From Streptomyces sp. RKND-216 (GTDB lineage Bacteria > Actinomycetota > Actinomycetes > Streptomycetales > Streptomycetaceae): 64,000 nt of DNA. The position numbers were made by a program, and so were the translations under genes. Location: contig NZ_SSBQ01000002.1 of the NCBI RefSeq assembly GCF_004795255.1, positions 4,804,001-4,868,000 on the forward strand, given 5' to 3'. A model generated the notes under the pieces. The model was not told the origin of the DNA, did no database searches, and saw only the letters and a list, made by a program, of their open reading frames with translations. Shown here piece after piece: positions 16,459 through 24,902 of this stretch (position 1 is its first letter; each line of letters begins with the position of its first letter).

Positions 16459-17401
16459 GCGATCGGCCAGTCCGGCTTCCGGGGCATCCAGCCGCGCACG
16501 TACCGCGTCTCGTCACCACCGCCGACCATGAGAACGGCGGGTAGCATCTCCCCCTTGCGTCCCGGCCGTTCACGTGGCGGCTCGCCGTTCCGCGGTGGTT
16601 CCCAGTACAGCCATGCGGTGCGGCCGTACAGCACATCGGCGAGATGCTCCACGTCGACATGGCGGCTGACGTACAGCCGTCCTGGGCCGTCAGCCGCAGC
16701 CCGACCCCCAACTCCCTCCGTCCTTCGGGCGCCGTGCCGCTCAGGGTTACCGCGAGCGCCTGCACACCGCCATCGCGTAGGGCGTCCGTCAGAGTCTCAC
16801 CCCCGCTGTACGGCTTGCCCCGACGCCAGAGCAACAGAGCCAGACCCGTCACTGCGGTGACAGCACAGAGGCCCAGCAGCACACCTGACGGGCGTACGGT
16901 GCCGCTCCGCAGCGCCACCAGTTCGCCGCGTGTCGCGGCCAGGTGGGCCTCCTCCTGACCGGGGCGGTAGAGCGCCCAGAGCGTGCCGTTCGGCCGTACC
17001 TGTTTGGAAGTCTTGATCGTGCCGCGCAGGGGAGTGTCCTGGCCGTCGGCCGCTGCATCGGAGAGGGTGACCGAGACGGTCGACGTGCACGTCGTCCCTC
17101 CGCCGCGTACGGGGCTGGAACTCTGCGCCCTCACCTCGGTGACAGTCACCGGGGCGATGCGTGCCGATCCGGCGCGCGCGTCCGCGAGCTGAGGCGTCAC
17201 GTGCTGTGCGGAGCCGAAGAGGAGGAGGGCTGCCGACACCAGGACGAGCAGCACACCGAGGTGCCTTCCTTGCGCGCGATCCGGCCACCAGTCACCCGTC
17301 GGTGCCGAGGGCGCCCGTGATGTGGGTGGCTCCGGGGCCGTCGCCGTGCCCTGGCGTGTGCCCACCCAGGACACCACGAGCCCGAGCGCCGACACCGCCA
17401 T
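16311..17401 (-). pseudogene. Membrane protein gene interrupted by a frameshift
   Basis: The protein begins with hydrophobic helices (ALGLVVSWVG near residue 5 and VLLVLVSAALLLFG near 50), a 110-residue outside domain with paired structure and CTSTVSVTL, then a further helix GVLLGLCAVTAVTGLALLLW. Near base 16680 the reading frame must shift by one to continue with RLYVSRHVDVEH and then VLYGRTAWLYWEPP, ending in a last hydrophobic helix RLGAVLWLGLAVL at 16311. Upstream, the frame is open to a TAG near 17483 and encodes another hydrophobic segment, so the N-terminus may also be truncated. Function is unknown. Confidence 0.6.
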
Positions 17402-17547
17402 GCACGCCAGTACGTCCCATCGAGGGGCAGGCTCGACGTAGCGCAGGAGCAGGGACGCCAGGACACCTGCGAGGCCGCCCTACTGCAACACGCCGCCGAC
17501 GTCGTACGCCTTGATGGTCGGAAGACGCCGCGAAGGCGTGGCGGGAC

Positions 17548-18387
17548 ATGGGTACGCATCTCGACACGTTCGCCGTGGAGATGGACCGGAAGATCCGCGC
17601 CAAACACGGCACGGAATGGCGAGGTCCCGCCGCTGATGCCTTTCTGGCTCACTGGGAGACGGTCAAGGAGTCCATCGAGGAGTCGCAGGACATCTTCGAC
17701 GACGCCGCCAAAGGGCTTGAAGACGCGGCGGACAACATCGAGAAGGTCAACGATGAGATTCACCAGATCTACATCGAGATCGGTGTGACGATCGCTGCGT
17801 CGGTCGCCACCTCCTTCATCACGCTCGGGTTCTCCGCGGCAGCCGGTGCCGCGAATGCCGCACGTCTTGCTGCGCAGGCGACGGCCGCCGCCGCACGCCT
17901 TGGACGCCTGCTGTCCGCCATCGCCAAGACCTTCAAGCTCCTGAGCACCGTGACGCGGGGGAGCAGGTCTGCGAAGTACCTCTTCCAGTTCGGCATCGAA
18001 TACGGCGCGAACGTCACCACCAGCCTGTTGAGCGGCAAGGGGAGCGAGTGGGACAAGAACCTCGTCAATGCTGGCTTTGGCATGGCGGGTGGTGCAGTCG
18101 CCGGAAAGTTGCTGGGCAACGTCGGCGAGGGCATGGCCCGCAACGTGGGCGAGGGAGCCCTGGGTGGTGCCTTGGGCAGCCTGGGCGGAGACACGGCGAA
18201 CAACCTGATTCATGGTGAGAAGTTCGACGCCTCCCAGATGTTGATCGGCGCCGCGGGAGGAGCCGCGGGAGGCGGAGCCGGTGGTGGGCTGAAGCACCCT
18301 GGCCATGGACAACTTCGCTCCTGCGGCCCCGGAGGCGCCGACCGGGACGGGCACGTCCGATCCGGCGCCCGGCGACGGCTCCTCTGA
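17548..18387 (+). CDS. WXG100/ESX-like secreted-protein candidate
   Basis: A 279-residue protein whose first 80 residues are a helical hairpin with the WXG signature in GTEWRGPAADAF, as in type VII secretion substrates. The frame also encodes DAAKAWRD just before the ATG, down to a TGA at 17515, so the N-terminus seems trimmed. A long helix with hydrophobic segments covers residues 70-110, and the rest is Gly/Ala-rich. Near base 18290 the frame leaves the expected course: the residues after GGGLKH become Arg/Gly-rich while the next frame continues with acidic, Pro-rich sequence. It is probably the first part of a longer ancestral protein. Confidence 0.6.
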   Translation: MGTHLDTFAVEMDRKIRAKHGTEWRGPAADAFLAHWETVKESIEESQDIFDDAAKGLEDAADNIEKVNDEIHQIYIEIGVTIAASVATSFITLGFSAAAGAANAARLAAQATAAAARLGRLLSAIAKTFKLLSTVTRGSRSAKYLFQFGIEYGANVTTSLLSGKGSEWDKNLVNAGFGMAGGAVAGKLLGNVGEGMARNVGEGALGGALGSLGGDTANNLIHGEKFDASQMLIGAAGGAAGGGAGGGLKHPGHGQLRSCGPGGADRDGHVRSGARRRLL

Positions 18388-18631
18388 CACGCCGTCGGAC
18401 GGGGCGGTGCAGCCCGAGGTGGGGCGGGATCACTACAGCGACGCCGCCGACCTGGCGCTGGGCAAGCCTGCGGGTATCTTCTTCGGCGAAGAAGCGAACG
18501 ATGCCAAGGACACGGACGCGGACGAACCGGCCGGGCCCACGCGTGAGGAGATGCGGGCCGAGAACGAACGGAACGCCGCCGCTGCGCGCGGGCATGCGGA
18601 CAACACCACCCTTCAGTCGGAGTTCGGATGA
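18305..18631 (+). CDS. Acidic Pro/Ala-rich protein, likely the displaced C-terminus of the preceding gene
   Basis: A 108-residue acidic, probably disordered protein. It overlaps the preceding gene by 83 bases in another frame and has no ribosome-binding site before its ATG. One added base near 18290 would join it to the WXG-like protein as a single 360-residue product. Its end is conserved in style with secreted WXG proteins (EEMRAENERNAA helix, then a short tail). The stop overlaps the following gene by ATGA. Either it is translated by coupling or, more likely, it is the tail of a frame-shifted gene. Confidence 0.5.
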   Translation: MDNFAPAAPEAPTGTGTSDPAPGDGSSDTPSDGAVQPEVGRDHYSDAADLALGKPAGIFFGEEANDAKDTDADEPAGPTREEMRAENERNAAAARGHADNTTLQSEFG

Positions 18632-19002
18632 GTGGCGACGGGGGTGCCCCGGACCCGTACGGGCGGGGTACCGGTATGCGGGAGGCAAGGATGAACGCGC
18701 CGGACGGCGGGGGAGAGAGCGCGGTCCGGCGGGCCGTGACGCGGTGCCGCGAGGTCCAGGCCCGCGGGCAGGCGCGGCCGGTGGCGGCGTCCCACACTTC
18801 CGGCGGGCGCGACGTCGACTTCGGCCCCGTCTGGCCCCTCGCCACGCGTCCGGGCGTACTCGGGCTGTTCTTCCTGGCGTACGCGCTGCTCACGCCGCTC
18901 CTCGTGCTGCCGCACAGCGGCGGCTGGGGCATCGCATGCGGCGTCGCGAGCGCCGCCGCCGCGGGTGCCGGATTCCTCTACCACTGGAACCGGGCGGAAT
19001 AG
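18628..19002 (+). CDS. Small two-helix membrane protein
   Basis: A 124-residue protein with a polar N-terminal half and two adjoining hydrophobic helices, LGLFFLAYALLTPLLVLP and IACGVASAAAAGAGFLY, ending in a short charged tail. It has no recognised family. The start overlaps the preceding stop (ATGA), so it is translated together with the WXG-like gene and may be a membrane partner, chaperone or immunity-like protein for it. That role is inference from coupling alone. Confidence 0.65.
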   Translation: MSGDGGAPDPYGRGTGMREARMNAPDGGGESAVRRAVTRCREVQARGQARPVAASHTSGGRDVDFGPVWPLATRPGVLGLFFLAYALLTPLLVLPHSGGWGIACGVASAAAAGAGFLYHWNRAE

Positions 19003-19026
19003 TCGGGGAGGCCGCCGGGAGCGGCG

Positions 19027-19054
19027 CGGTGTGGGGACGGCCGTCCCCACACCG
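19027..19054. terminator. Palindromic terminator between converging genes
   Basis: Two 14-base arms (19027-19040 and 19041-19054) are perfectly complementary, leaving a tight loop. It lies between the small membrane protein and the oppositely oriented pfkA gene and can stop both transcripts. Confidence 0.7.
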
Positions 19055-19086
19055 GTTGGGGCCGCCGGGGTGCGGCCGGCGGCCCG

Positions 19087-20115
19087 TCAGCCGAAGAAGA
19101 CGCCGGCCTCCTCGTAGAGCGCGGGCGGCACCGTCTTGATCCGGGCCGTGGCGTCGGCCAGCGGCACCCGGACGATGTCGGTGCCGCGCAGCGCGACCAT
19201 GGTGCCCCAGTCGCCCTCGTGCACGGCGTCGATCGCGTGCAGGCCGAAACGGGTGGCGAGCCAGCGGTCGAACGCGCTCGGCGTGCCGCCGCGCTGGATG
19301 TGCCCGAGCACCGTCGTGCGGGCCTCCTTGCCGGTGCGCTGCTCGATCTCCTTGGCCAGCCACTCGCCGACGCCGGACAGGCGCACGTGTCCGAAGGAGT
19401 CGAGGGAGTCGTCCTTGAGGACCATGCCGCCGTCCCGCGGGACGGCTCCCTCCGCCACCACCACGATCGGCGCGTAGCTCGCCTTGAACCGCGACCGCAC
19501 CCAGCCGCACACCTCGTCCACGTCGAAGGGGTGCTCCGGGATGAGGATGCAGTTGGCGCCGCCGGCCAGCCCCGAGTGCAGCGCGATCCAGCCCGCGTGC
19601 CGGCCCATCACCTCCACCACCAGCACCCTCATGTGCGACTCGGCCGTGGTGTGCAGCCGGTCGATGGCCTCCGTCGCCACGTGCACGGCGGTGTCGAAGC
19701 CGAAGGTGTAGTCCGTCGCCGACAGGTCGTTGTCGATCGTCTTGGGCACGCCCACGCAGTGGACGCCGTACTCGTCGGTGAGCCGGGCCGCGACCCCGAG
19801 GGTGTCCTCTCCGCCGATCACGATCAGGCCGTCGACCTCGGCCTTCGCCATGTTCTCCTGGATGCGGCGGACGCCGTTCTCCTGCTGGAAGGGGTTGGTG
19901 CGCGAGGAGCCCAGAATGGTCCCGCCGCGCGGCAGCGTGCCCCGCACCGCCGGGATGTCCAGCGGCACGGTGTCGCCCTCGACCACGCCGCGCCAGCCGT
20001 CCCGGAAGCCGACGAAACGGTGGTCGTACTCCTGGACGCCTTTACGGACCACGGCGCGCATGACCGCGTTCAGGCCGGGGCAGTCGCCCCCGCCGGTGAG
20101 CACTCCGACCCGCAT
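19087..20115 (-). CDS. pfkA: 6-phosphofructokinase, group III
   Basis: A 342-residue PfkA of the actinobacterial mixed-substrate clade. It has GGGDCPGLNAV at the N-terminus, TIDNDL, GRHAGWIAL and GHIQRGG. The donor-specificity positions read GGEDT with Asp104, and PKTIDND with Lys125 (equivalent to position 124 of E. coli Pfk). In this superfamily the Asp/Lys pair marks pyrophosphate-dependent enzymes, while Gly at 104 marks ATP use. The ATG lies behind AGGGAG and a 13-bp tandem duplication. It phosphorylates fructose 6-phosphate in glycolysis; the donor should be tested. Confidence 0.9.
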   Translation of the reverse strand: MRVGVLTGGGDCPGLNAVMRAVVRKGVQEYDHRFVGFRDGWRGVVEGDTVPLDIPAVRGTLPRGGTILGSSRTNPFQQENGVRRIQENMAKAEVDGLIVIGGEDTLGVAARLTDEYGVHCVGVPKTIDNDLSATDYTFGFDTAVHVATEAIDRLHTTAESHMRVLVVEVMGRHAGWIALHSGLAGGANCILIPEHPFDVDEVCGWVRSRFKASYAPIVVVAEGAVPRDGGMVLKDDSLDSFGHVRLSGVGEWLAKEIEQRTGKEARTTVLGHIQRGGTPSAFDRWLATRFGLHAIDAVHEGDWGTMVALRGTDIVRVPLADATARIKTVPPALYEEAGVFFG

Positions 20116-20126
20116 GGGATCTCCCT

Positions 20127-20152
20127 TCTCCGCGTGACCTCTCCGCGTGACC
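20127..20152. repeat. Perfect 13-bp tandem duplication in the pfkA leader
   Basis: TCTCCGCGTGACC occurs twice in direct succession (20127-20139 and 20140-20152). On the coding strand of pfkA each copy ends in CGGAGA immediately before the AGGGAG ribosome-binding site. Confidence 0.85.
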
Positions 20153-20301
20153 GCCGACGCACAGCGGCCACGCTAGCGGTGATCCAGGTCACAACGGGAT
20201 GGGGCAGTGCGACATTCCCGGCGCTGGGCGGGGAGGGGGCGCCCGCTCTCACCCGTACGAGCGACACCGCGCGCGGCGCCGGGCGGGTGCGGATCGGCAG
20301 T

Positions 20302-20988
20302 TCAGCCGTCGTCGAGGCCGCGCTCGATCGCGTACCGCACCAGCTCCACGCGGTTGTGCAGCTGGAGCTTGCCCAGGGTGTTCTGCACGTGGTTCTGCAC
20401 CGTGCGGTGGGAGATCACCAGGCGCTCCGCGATCTGCTTGTAGCTCAGCCCCTTGGCGACCAGCCGCAGCACCTCGGTCTCCCGGTCGGTGAGCTGCGGC
20501 ACCCCCGGCTCGTCCGGCGCCGCGGCGGGCGGTTCGGTGGCCAGACGGCGGTACTCGCCCAGCACCAGCCCGGCCAGACCCGGCGTGAACACCGGGTCGC
20601 CGGCGGCGGTGCGCCGCACCGCGTCGATCAGCTCCTCGGTGCTCGCCGACTTCACCAGATAGCCGGTGGCGCCCGACTTCACGGCCTCCAGCACGTCCGC
20701 GTGCTCCCCACTCGCCGACAGCACCAGCACCCGCAACGCCGAGTCGGCGCCCACCAGTTCACGGCAGACCTCGACACCGGGCAGCTCCGGCAGGTTCAGG
20801 TCCAGCACCAGCACGTCCGGCACGGCAGCTCGCGCCCGCCGTACGGCCTGACGGCCGTCGCCCGCGGTCGCGACCACGGCGAAACCCGCCGCCTCCAGGT
20901 CGCGAGCGACCGCGTCCCGCCACATCGGGTGGTCGTCGACCACCATCACCCGCAGCGGCTCCCGCTCGCCCGTCGCTTCCTCAGCCAT
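20302..20988 (-). CDS. NarL/LuxR-family response regulator
   Basis: A 228-residue regulator. The receiver domain (residues 10-130) has acidic residues in VVDDHPMW and the phospho-accepting Asp in VLVLDLNLPE near residue 63, followed by the LVLSASG and KSGATGYLVK elements. The LuxR helix-turn-helix at the C-terminus carries LTDRETEVLRLVAKGLSYKQ. The start overlaps the end of the sensor kinase by 8 bases, so the two are one operon. The cognate kinase has an HPK7 domain. The adjacent PlsC gene suggests membrane state as a signal, but that is inference. Confidence 0.92.
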   Translation of the reverse strand: MAEEATGEREPLRVMVVDDHPMWRDAVARDLEAAGFAVVATAGDGRQAVRRARAAVPDVLVLDLNLPELPGVEVCRELVGADSALRVLVLSASGEHADVLEAVKSGATGYLVKSASTEELIDAVRRTAAGDPVFTPGLAGLVLGEYRRLATEPPAAAPDEPGVPQLTDRETEVLRLVAKGLSYKQIAERLVISHRTVQNHVQNTLGKLQLHNRVELVRYAIERGLDDG

Positions 20989-22189
20989 CCTTCGGCACCC
21001 TCATCTCCACCTCGGTCCCCTGCCCCGGCACCGACACCAGTTCCGCCGTCCCGCCCAGGTCGCGGAGCCGGCCGCGGATGGACAGCGCGACGCCCATCCG
21101 GCCCTCCGCCTCGGCCGTGGCCAGACGCCCGGCCGGAATGCCCGGACCGTCGTCCCGGACGGTCACCAGCACCGCGTCCGGCTCGTCCTCCAGCAGGATC
21201 CACGTCCTGGCGTCCGCCCCGGCGTGCTGCCGCACATTGTCCAGGGCGGCACCGACAGCCGCGGCCAGTTCGCGTGCCGTCTCCGGCGCCAGCAGCACCG
21301 GGGTGCCCGGCTCGGAGAAGGTGACCAGGGCGCCGGCGTGCCGTGCGAGCAGCTTCCGCAGATCGTACGGCTCCCCCGGTTCCACGGCCCCGGGGCCGCC
21401 CGCCGCGCCGTGCGGCTCCGGCCCCGGCCCGGCAACGGCCTGCGCCGCGTACGCGGCCGCCGGAGCGGGCAGCGGCGGCGGGCCGCCGGAGACCAGCGCG
21501 CGCAGCGCGACCTCCTGCTCGCCCGCCAGGCGCCCCAGCTCCGCCGCCTCCCCGCCCAGCGAACTGCCGCGGCGCTGCACCATGGCCAGCACCTGGAGGA
21601 CGCCGTCGTGGATGTCGCGAGCGAGTCGCTCGCGTTCGCGGGTGGCCGCCTCGATCTGGAGCGCGCGGGCCAGGGTCCGTTCGCTGGCCCGCGCGACCTC
21701 GACGACGTAGCCGATGGCGATGCTCGCGACGCACACCAGCAGCACGTTGTGCACGGTGTCGCGGGACGGTGCGCCGCGCTCGACCAGGTTGGCGACGCCG
21801 ACCAGCACCGAGGCGCCCGCCGCCCACCGCCACCCGCCCTTGATCGCGAAGCCCAGTACGGCCCCGGCCGACCAGATGGACGGCAGCGTGTTGATGCCGC
21901 TCTCCACCCGCGCCATCGTCTCGGTGAAACGGGTCAGCACGATGCCGGTGAGCGCGATGGTCAGCTCACAGACCAGGAACGGGTAGCCGCACCGGGCGGC
22001 GGACACCGTGCGGGTGGCCGTCGCCAGCGTCCACACGACCAGCAGCGCCACGAAGCCGACCGCGAGGTATGGGCGCACGTAGTGGTCGTAGGCCAGGACG
22101 CACAGGCCCGCCGCGTAGGCCGCGCTCAGCAGGCGGTAGCCCGTCAGGGCCCGCCACAGCGGCTGTTCCACCGACATCCTCGCCGGCAT
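20981..22189 (-). CDS. HPK7 (HisKA_3) membrane sensor histidine kinase
   Basis: A 402-residue kinase. Residues 10-175 contain five to six hydrophobic helices and no large extracytoplasmic domain. The dimerisation/phosphorylation helix has ERLARDIHDGVLQVLAMV, with the phospho-acceptor His near residue 214. The ATPase part has DNVRQHAG (N box) and DDGPGIP (G1). A Pro/Ala/Gly-rich insertion of about 50 residues separates the phosphorylation helix from the catalytic domain. ATG 22189 is preceded by GAGGGGGG. The operon with the downstream NarL-type regulator is clear from the overlap. Confidence 0.9.
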   Translation of the reverse strand: MPARMSVEQPLWRALTGYRLLSAAYAAGLCVLAYDHYVRPYLAVGFVALLVVWTLATATRTVSAARCGYPFLVCELTIALTGIVLTRFTETMARVESGINTLPSIWSAGAVLGFAIKGGWRWAAGASVLVGVANLVERGAPSRDTVHNVLLVCVASIAIGYVVEVARASERTLARALQIEAATRERERLARDIHDGVLQVLAMVQRRGSSLGGEAAELGRLAGEQEVALRALVSGGPPPLPAPAAAYAAQAVAGPGPEPHGAAGGPGAVEPGEPYDLRKLLARHAGALVTFSEPGTPVLLAPETARELAAAVGAALDNVRQHAGADARTWILLEDEPDAVLVTVRDDGPGIPAGRLATAEAEGRMGVALSIRGRLRDLGGTAELVSVPGQGTEVEMRVPKDG

Positions 22190-22217
22190 CCGAATCCCCC
22201 CTCGTGCACCGCGTGCG

Positions 22218-23105
22218 CTACGCGGCGTTCCTTCTCTCGCCGTGCTTCCCCGGCTCACCCTGCGGGTCGTGCCCGGCCCGTTCGCCCGCCGCGGGCGTGC
22301 CCTCCGGCTTCCGCTCCGGCCGCTCCGCGACCGGCTCCGCCGCGACGGCCGCCTGCGCCGACTCCGGTTTCCGGGTCTGCTCGGCAGCCTGCGCCTTCTG
22401 CGCCTCTGCCGCAGCCTTCGCCGCGTCCGCGATCTGCCGCTTCGCCGCCGTGGCGTAGATGTCGACGTACTCCTGGCCGGACAGCTTCCAGATCTCGTAC
22501 ATCACCTCGTCGGTGACGGAACGCTGGATGAACCGGTCGTTCTCCATGCCCTGGTAGCGGCTGAAGTCGAGCGGGCGGCCGATGCGGATGCCCGGCCGCA
22601 TGAGCTTGGGCCGGATCTGTCCGGGCGGCTGGATCTTCTCCGTGTCGATCATCGCGACCGGGATCACCGGGGCCCCGGACCGCAGGGCCACCCGCGACAG
22701 GCCGCCCGGCTTGCCGCGGTAGAGCCGCCCGTCCGGCGAGCGCGTGCCCTCCGGGTAGATGCCGAACAGCTCGCCCTTCTCCAGCACGCTCAGCCCGCTG
22801 CGGATAGCGGCCTCGCCCGCGCCGCGCACCCCGGACCGGTCGACCGGCAGCTGACCGACGCCCTTGAAGAAGGCCGCGGTGAGCTTCCCCTTCACTCCCG
22901 GCGCCGTGAAGTACTCCGCCTTCGCGATGAAGGTGACCTTGCGGTCCAGCACCGCGGGCAGGAAGAAGGAGTCCGAGAACGACAGGTGGTTGCTCGCCAG
23001 GATCGCCGGCCCGGCGGTCGGCACGTTCTCCAGCCCTTCCACCCAGGGGCGGAAGACGAGCTTCAGCGAACTGCCGACAGACAGCTTCATCGCTCCGTAG
23101 AACAC
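22218..23105 (-). CDS. 1-acyl-sn-glycerol-3-phosphate acyltransferase family protein
   Basis: A 295-residue PlsC-like acyltransferase. It has NHLSFSD (HX4D catalytic motif near residue 37), GQLPVDRSG, and the acceptor-binding EGTRSPDGR near residue 120. The C-terminal 80 residues after DAAKAAAEAQ are Ala/Glu/Lys-rich and disordered. GTG 23105 fits AGGAGG at a 7-base gap; a later ATG is five codons in. It should acylate lysophosphatidate or a related lysolipid at the membrane. The Mycobacterium Rv2182c protein, near pimB' and an ArsA-like gene, is the obvious counterpart. Confidence 0.88.
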   Translation of the reverse strand: MFYGAMKLSVGSSLKLVFRPWVEGLENVPTAGPAILASNHLSFSDSFFLPAVLDRKVTFIAKAEYFTAPGVKGKLTAAFFKGVGQLPVDRSGVRGAGEAAIRSGLSVLEKGELFGIYPEGTRSPDGRLYRGKPGGLSRVALRSGAPVIPVAMIDTEKIQPPGQIRPKLMRPGIRIGRPLDFSRYQGMENDRFIQRSVTDEVMYEIWKLSGQEYVDIYATAAKRQIADAAKAAAEAQKAQAAEQTRKPESAQAAVAAEPVAERPERKPEGTPAAGERAGHDPQGEPGKHGERRNAA

Positions 23106-23276
23106 CCGAGGACCTCCTGTACCTGACGGAACCGACCATATCCCGCGCAGCCGCCGGTATCCCCGCGTGCGCCGCGGACACCGCCCCAGGCGGTGTGCTA
23201 CCCGGGTCACCCGCGCACGCGTAGGGTGGCACCGTCCGACGTCCTTCCCGCGGTGCGGTGCGAAGGGAGACCCGCG

Positions 23277-24047
23277 GTGCCGATCCTTCCCGGAGCCGAG
23301 CCGATCCGTCACGACGGCTCGCAGACCGGCGTCCTGCTGTGTCACGGTTTCACCGGCTCGCCGCAGTCGCTGCGTCCCTGGGCGCGCCATCTGGCGGACC
23401 GCGGATACACCGTGTCGCTGCCGCTGCTACCCGGTCACGGCACCCGCTGGGAGGACCTCCAGGTCACCGGCTGGGAGGACTGGTACGCGACGGTCGACCG
23501 CGAGCTGCGCTCGTTGCGCGCCCGCTGCTCGGAGGTCTTCGTCTGCGGCCTGTCCATGGGCGGCGCGCTGGCGCTGCGCTTGGCCGCCAAGCACGGCGAC
23601 GACGTCAGCGGCGTGGTCGTGGTCAATCCGGCGAGCACCTTCCCCCGTCTCGAGGGGTACGCGCTGCCCGTCCTGCGGCAGCTGGTGCGCTCCACCCGCG
23701 GGCTGACCGACGACATCGCCAAGGAGGGGTCGCACGAGATCGGCTACAACCGGGTGCCGCTGCACGCCGCCTACTCGCTGCGGAACCTCTTCCGCCGGCT
23801 GCGCACCGAACTCCCGGAGGTCACCCAGCCTTTGCTGCTGCTGCACAGCCGCACCGACCACGTGGTGCCGCCGTCCGACTCGGCGCTGATCCTCTCCCTC
23901 GTCTCCTCCACGGACGTGACCGAGACGGTGCTGGAGGACAGCTACCACGTGGCGACCCTGGACCACGACGCGGAGCGGATCTTCGCGGACACCCACGGCT
24001 TCATCTCCCGGATCTCAGCGAGGACGACGGCACGTGACGGAGCGTAA
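23277..24047 (+). CDS. Alpha/beta-hydrolase, carboxylesterase/monoacylglycerol lipase type
   Basis: A 256-residue Est30-like hydrolase. The oxyanion part is LLCHGFTGSPQS, the nucleophile elbow GLSMGG near residue 92, the acid residue in SRTDHVVPP and the His in SYHVATLDHD. The family hydrolyses short esters or monoacylglycerols, which fits the neighbouring lipid genes. GTG 23277 follows GAAGGGA. The end overlaps the next gene by 14 bases. It is divergent from the PlsC gene. Confidence 0.9.
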   Translation: MPILPGAEPIRHDGSQTGVLLCHGFTGSPQSLRPWARHLADRGYTVSLPLLPGHGTRWEDLQVTGWEDWYATVDRELRSLRARCSEVFVCGLSMGGALALRLAAKHGDDVSGVVVVNPASTFPRLEGYALPVLRQLVRSTRGLTDDIAKEGSHEIGYNRVPLHAAYSLRNLFRRLRTELPEVTQPLLLLHSRTDHVVPPSDSALILSLVSSTDVTETVLEDSYHVATLDHDAERIFADTHGFISRISARTTARDGA

Positions 24048-24603
24048 GGAGGGCGCGGGCGGTCCCGGCGAGGAGCGGGAGCCCGCACTGCCGGCCGACG
24101 AGGAGGCGGCGTGGGCGCAGATCGTCGCCGCCTACGGCGACGAGCCCGACGACCGGCCCGACGACCGGCCCGAGGACGAGTCCGGCGAGGCGCCCGGCGG
24201 TGCGGACGAGGACCGCGACGCCCGGGACCGCGAGCGGGCGGGCGAAGCGGAGGAGACGGAGGCCGAGCCCGACGACCGGCCTGCCCGCAGCTTCACCGTG
24301 TACGCCGCCGGCACCGGCCCCCGCGACTGGGAGCGTCCGGACGCCGAGGACGACGACCACTTCACGCCACCGGAGCCGCCACCCCTGCCGGAGACCGACA
24401 CCACCACCAAGTTCGGGTGGCTCGGCGCGCTCGGCGGCCCCCTGCTGCTCATCGGGGCGGTGCTGTTCGACGTCTACATGTCGTGGTGGATCGTCACGCT
24501 CGGCGTCGGCGGCTTCCTCGTCGGCTTCGCCACCCTGCTGACCCGGCTCCGCGACGACCACGACGACGACCTGGGCGACCCCGGCGGCGGCGCGGTCGTC
24601 TGA
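24034..24603 (+). CDS. Acidic N-terminal, two-helix membrane protein
   Basis: A 189-residue protein. Residues 1-125 are strongly acidic with Glu/Asp/Pro and a duplicated DDRP unit and should be disordered. Residues 130-175 form two hydrophobic helices with GWLGALGGPLLLIGAVLF and WWIVTLGVGGFLVGF, followed by an Asp-rich tail. It overlaps the esterase gene by 14 bases, so the two are translationally linked. No function is known; homologs are kept at this place in Streptomyces. Confidence 0.75.
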   Translation: MTERKEGAGGPGEEREPALPADEEAAWAQIVAAYGDEPDDRPDDRPEDESGEAPGGADEDRDARDRERAGEAEETEAEPDDRPARSFTVYAAGTGPRDWERPDAEDDDHFTPPEPPPLPETDTTTKFGWLGALGGPLLLIGAVLFDVYMSWWIVTLGVGGFLVGFATLLTRLRDDHDDDLGDPGGGAVV

Positions 24604-24776
24604 CCTGCGGCCCTTCCGGTCCGCAGCGGTCCGGCCTGCACGGACGATCCCGGCAACCGCCGGGCGGCGGACGCTGCCGGTAAACGGAAGTGCGCGGCGG
24701 GCCCGGCCCCTGCGAGGATGGGGCGCCCGCGGCCGGAGCAGCCGGCGCGGGCGACGGTAGGAGGGGGGAACCGACC

Positions 24777-24881
24777 GTGCTGACCCTGTTGTTCGTCTTC
24801 ACCGCGGTGGCGCTGCTCACCGGCTGGCTTGTCGCGATCGAACTGCGCCGCGAGCGCGCCCGGGCGGGCGGCGACGGCTGA
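24777..24881 (+). CDS. Single-pass membrane microprotein, 34 residues
   Basis: GTG 24777 lies behind a strong GGAGGGGGGAA-type site. The predicted protein is one hydrophobic helix, LTLLFVFTAVALLTGWLV, followed by a basic tail ERRERARAGG-like. The combination of a strong ribosome-binding site, helix and charge asymmetry (basic end inside) supports a real small membrane protein. There is no neighbour in an operon. Its role is unknown. Confidence 0.5.
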   Translation: MLTLLFVFTAVALLTGWLVAIELRRERARAGGDG

Positions 24882-24902
24882 CCGGGCCACACCTGCCCGG
24901 CG

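Noticed and set aside
17548..19002. Interpretation as a toxin-immunity pair.
   Set aside because: No nuclease, ADP-ribosyltransferase or other toxin domain is visible, and the WXG-like frame is broken; kept only as a type VII-like remnant.
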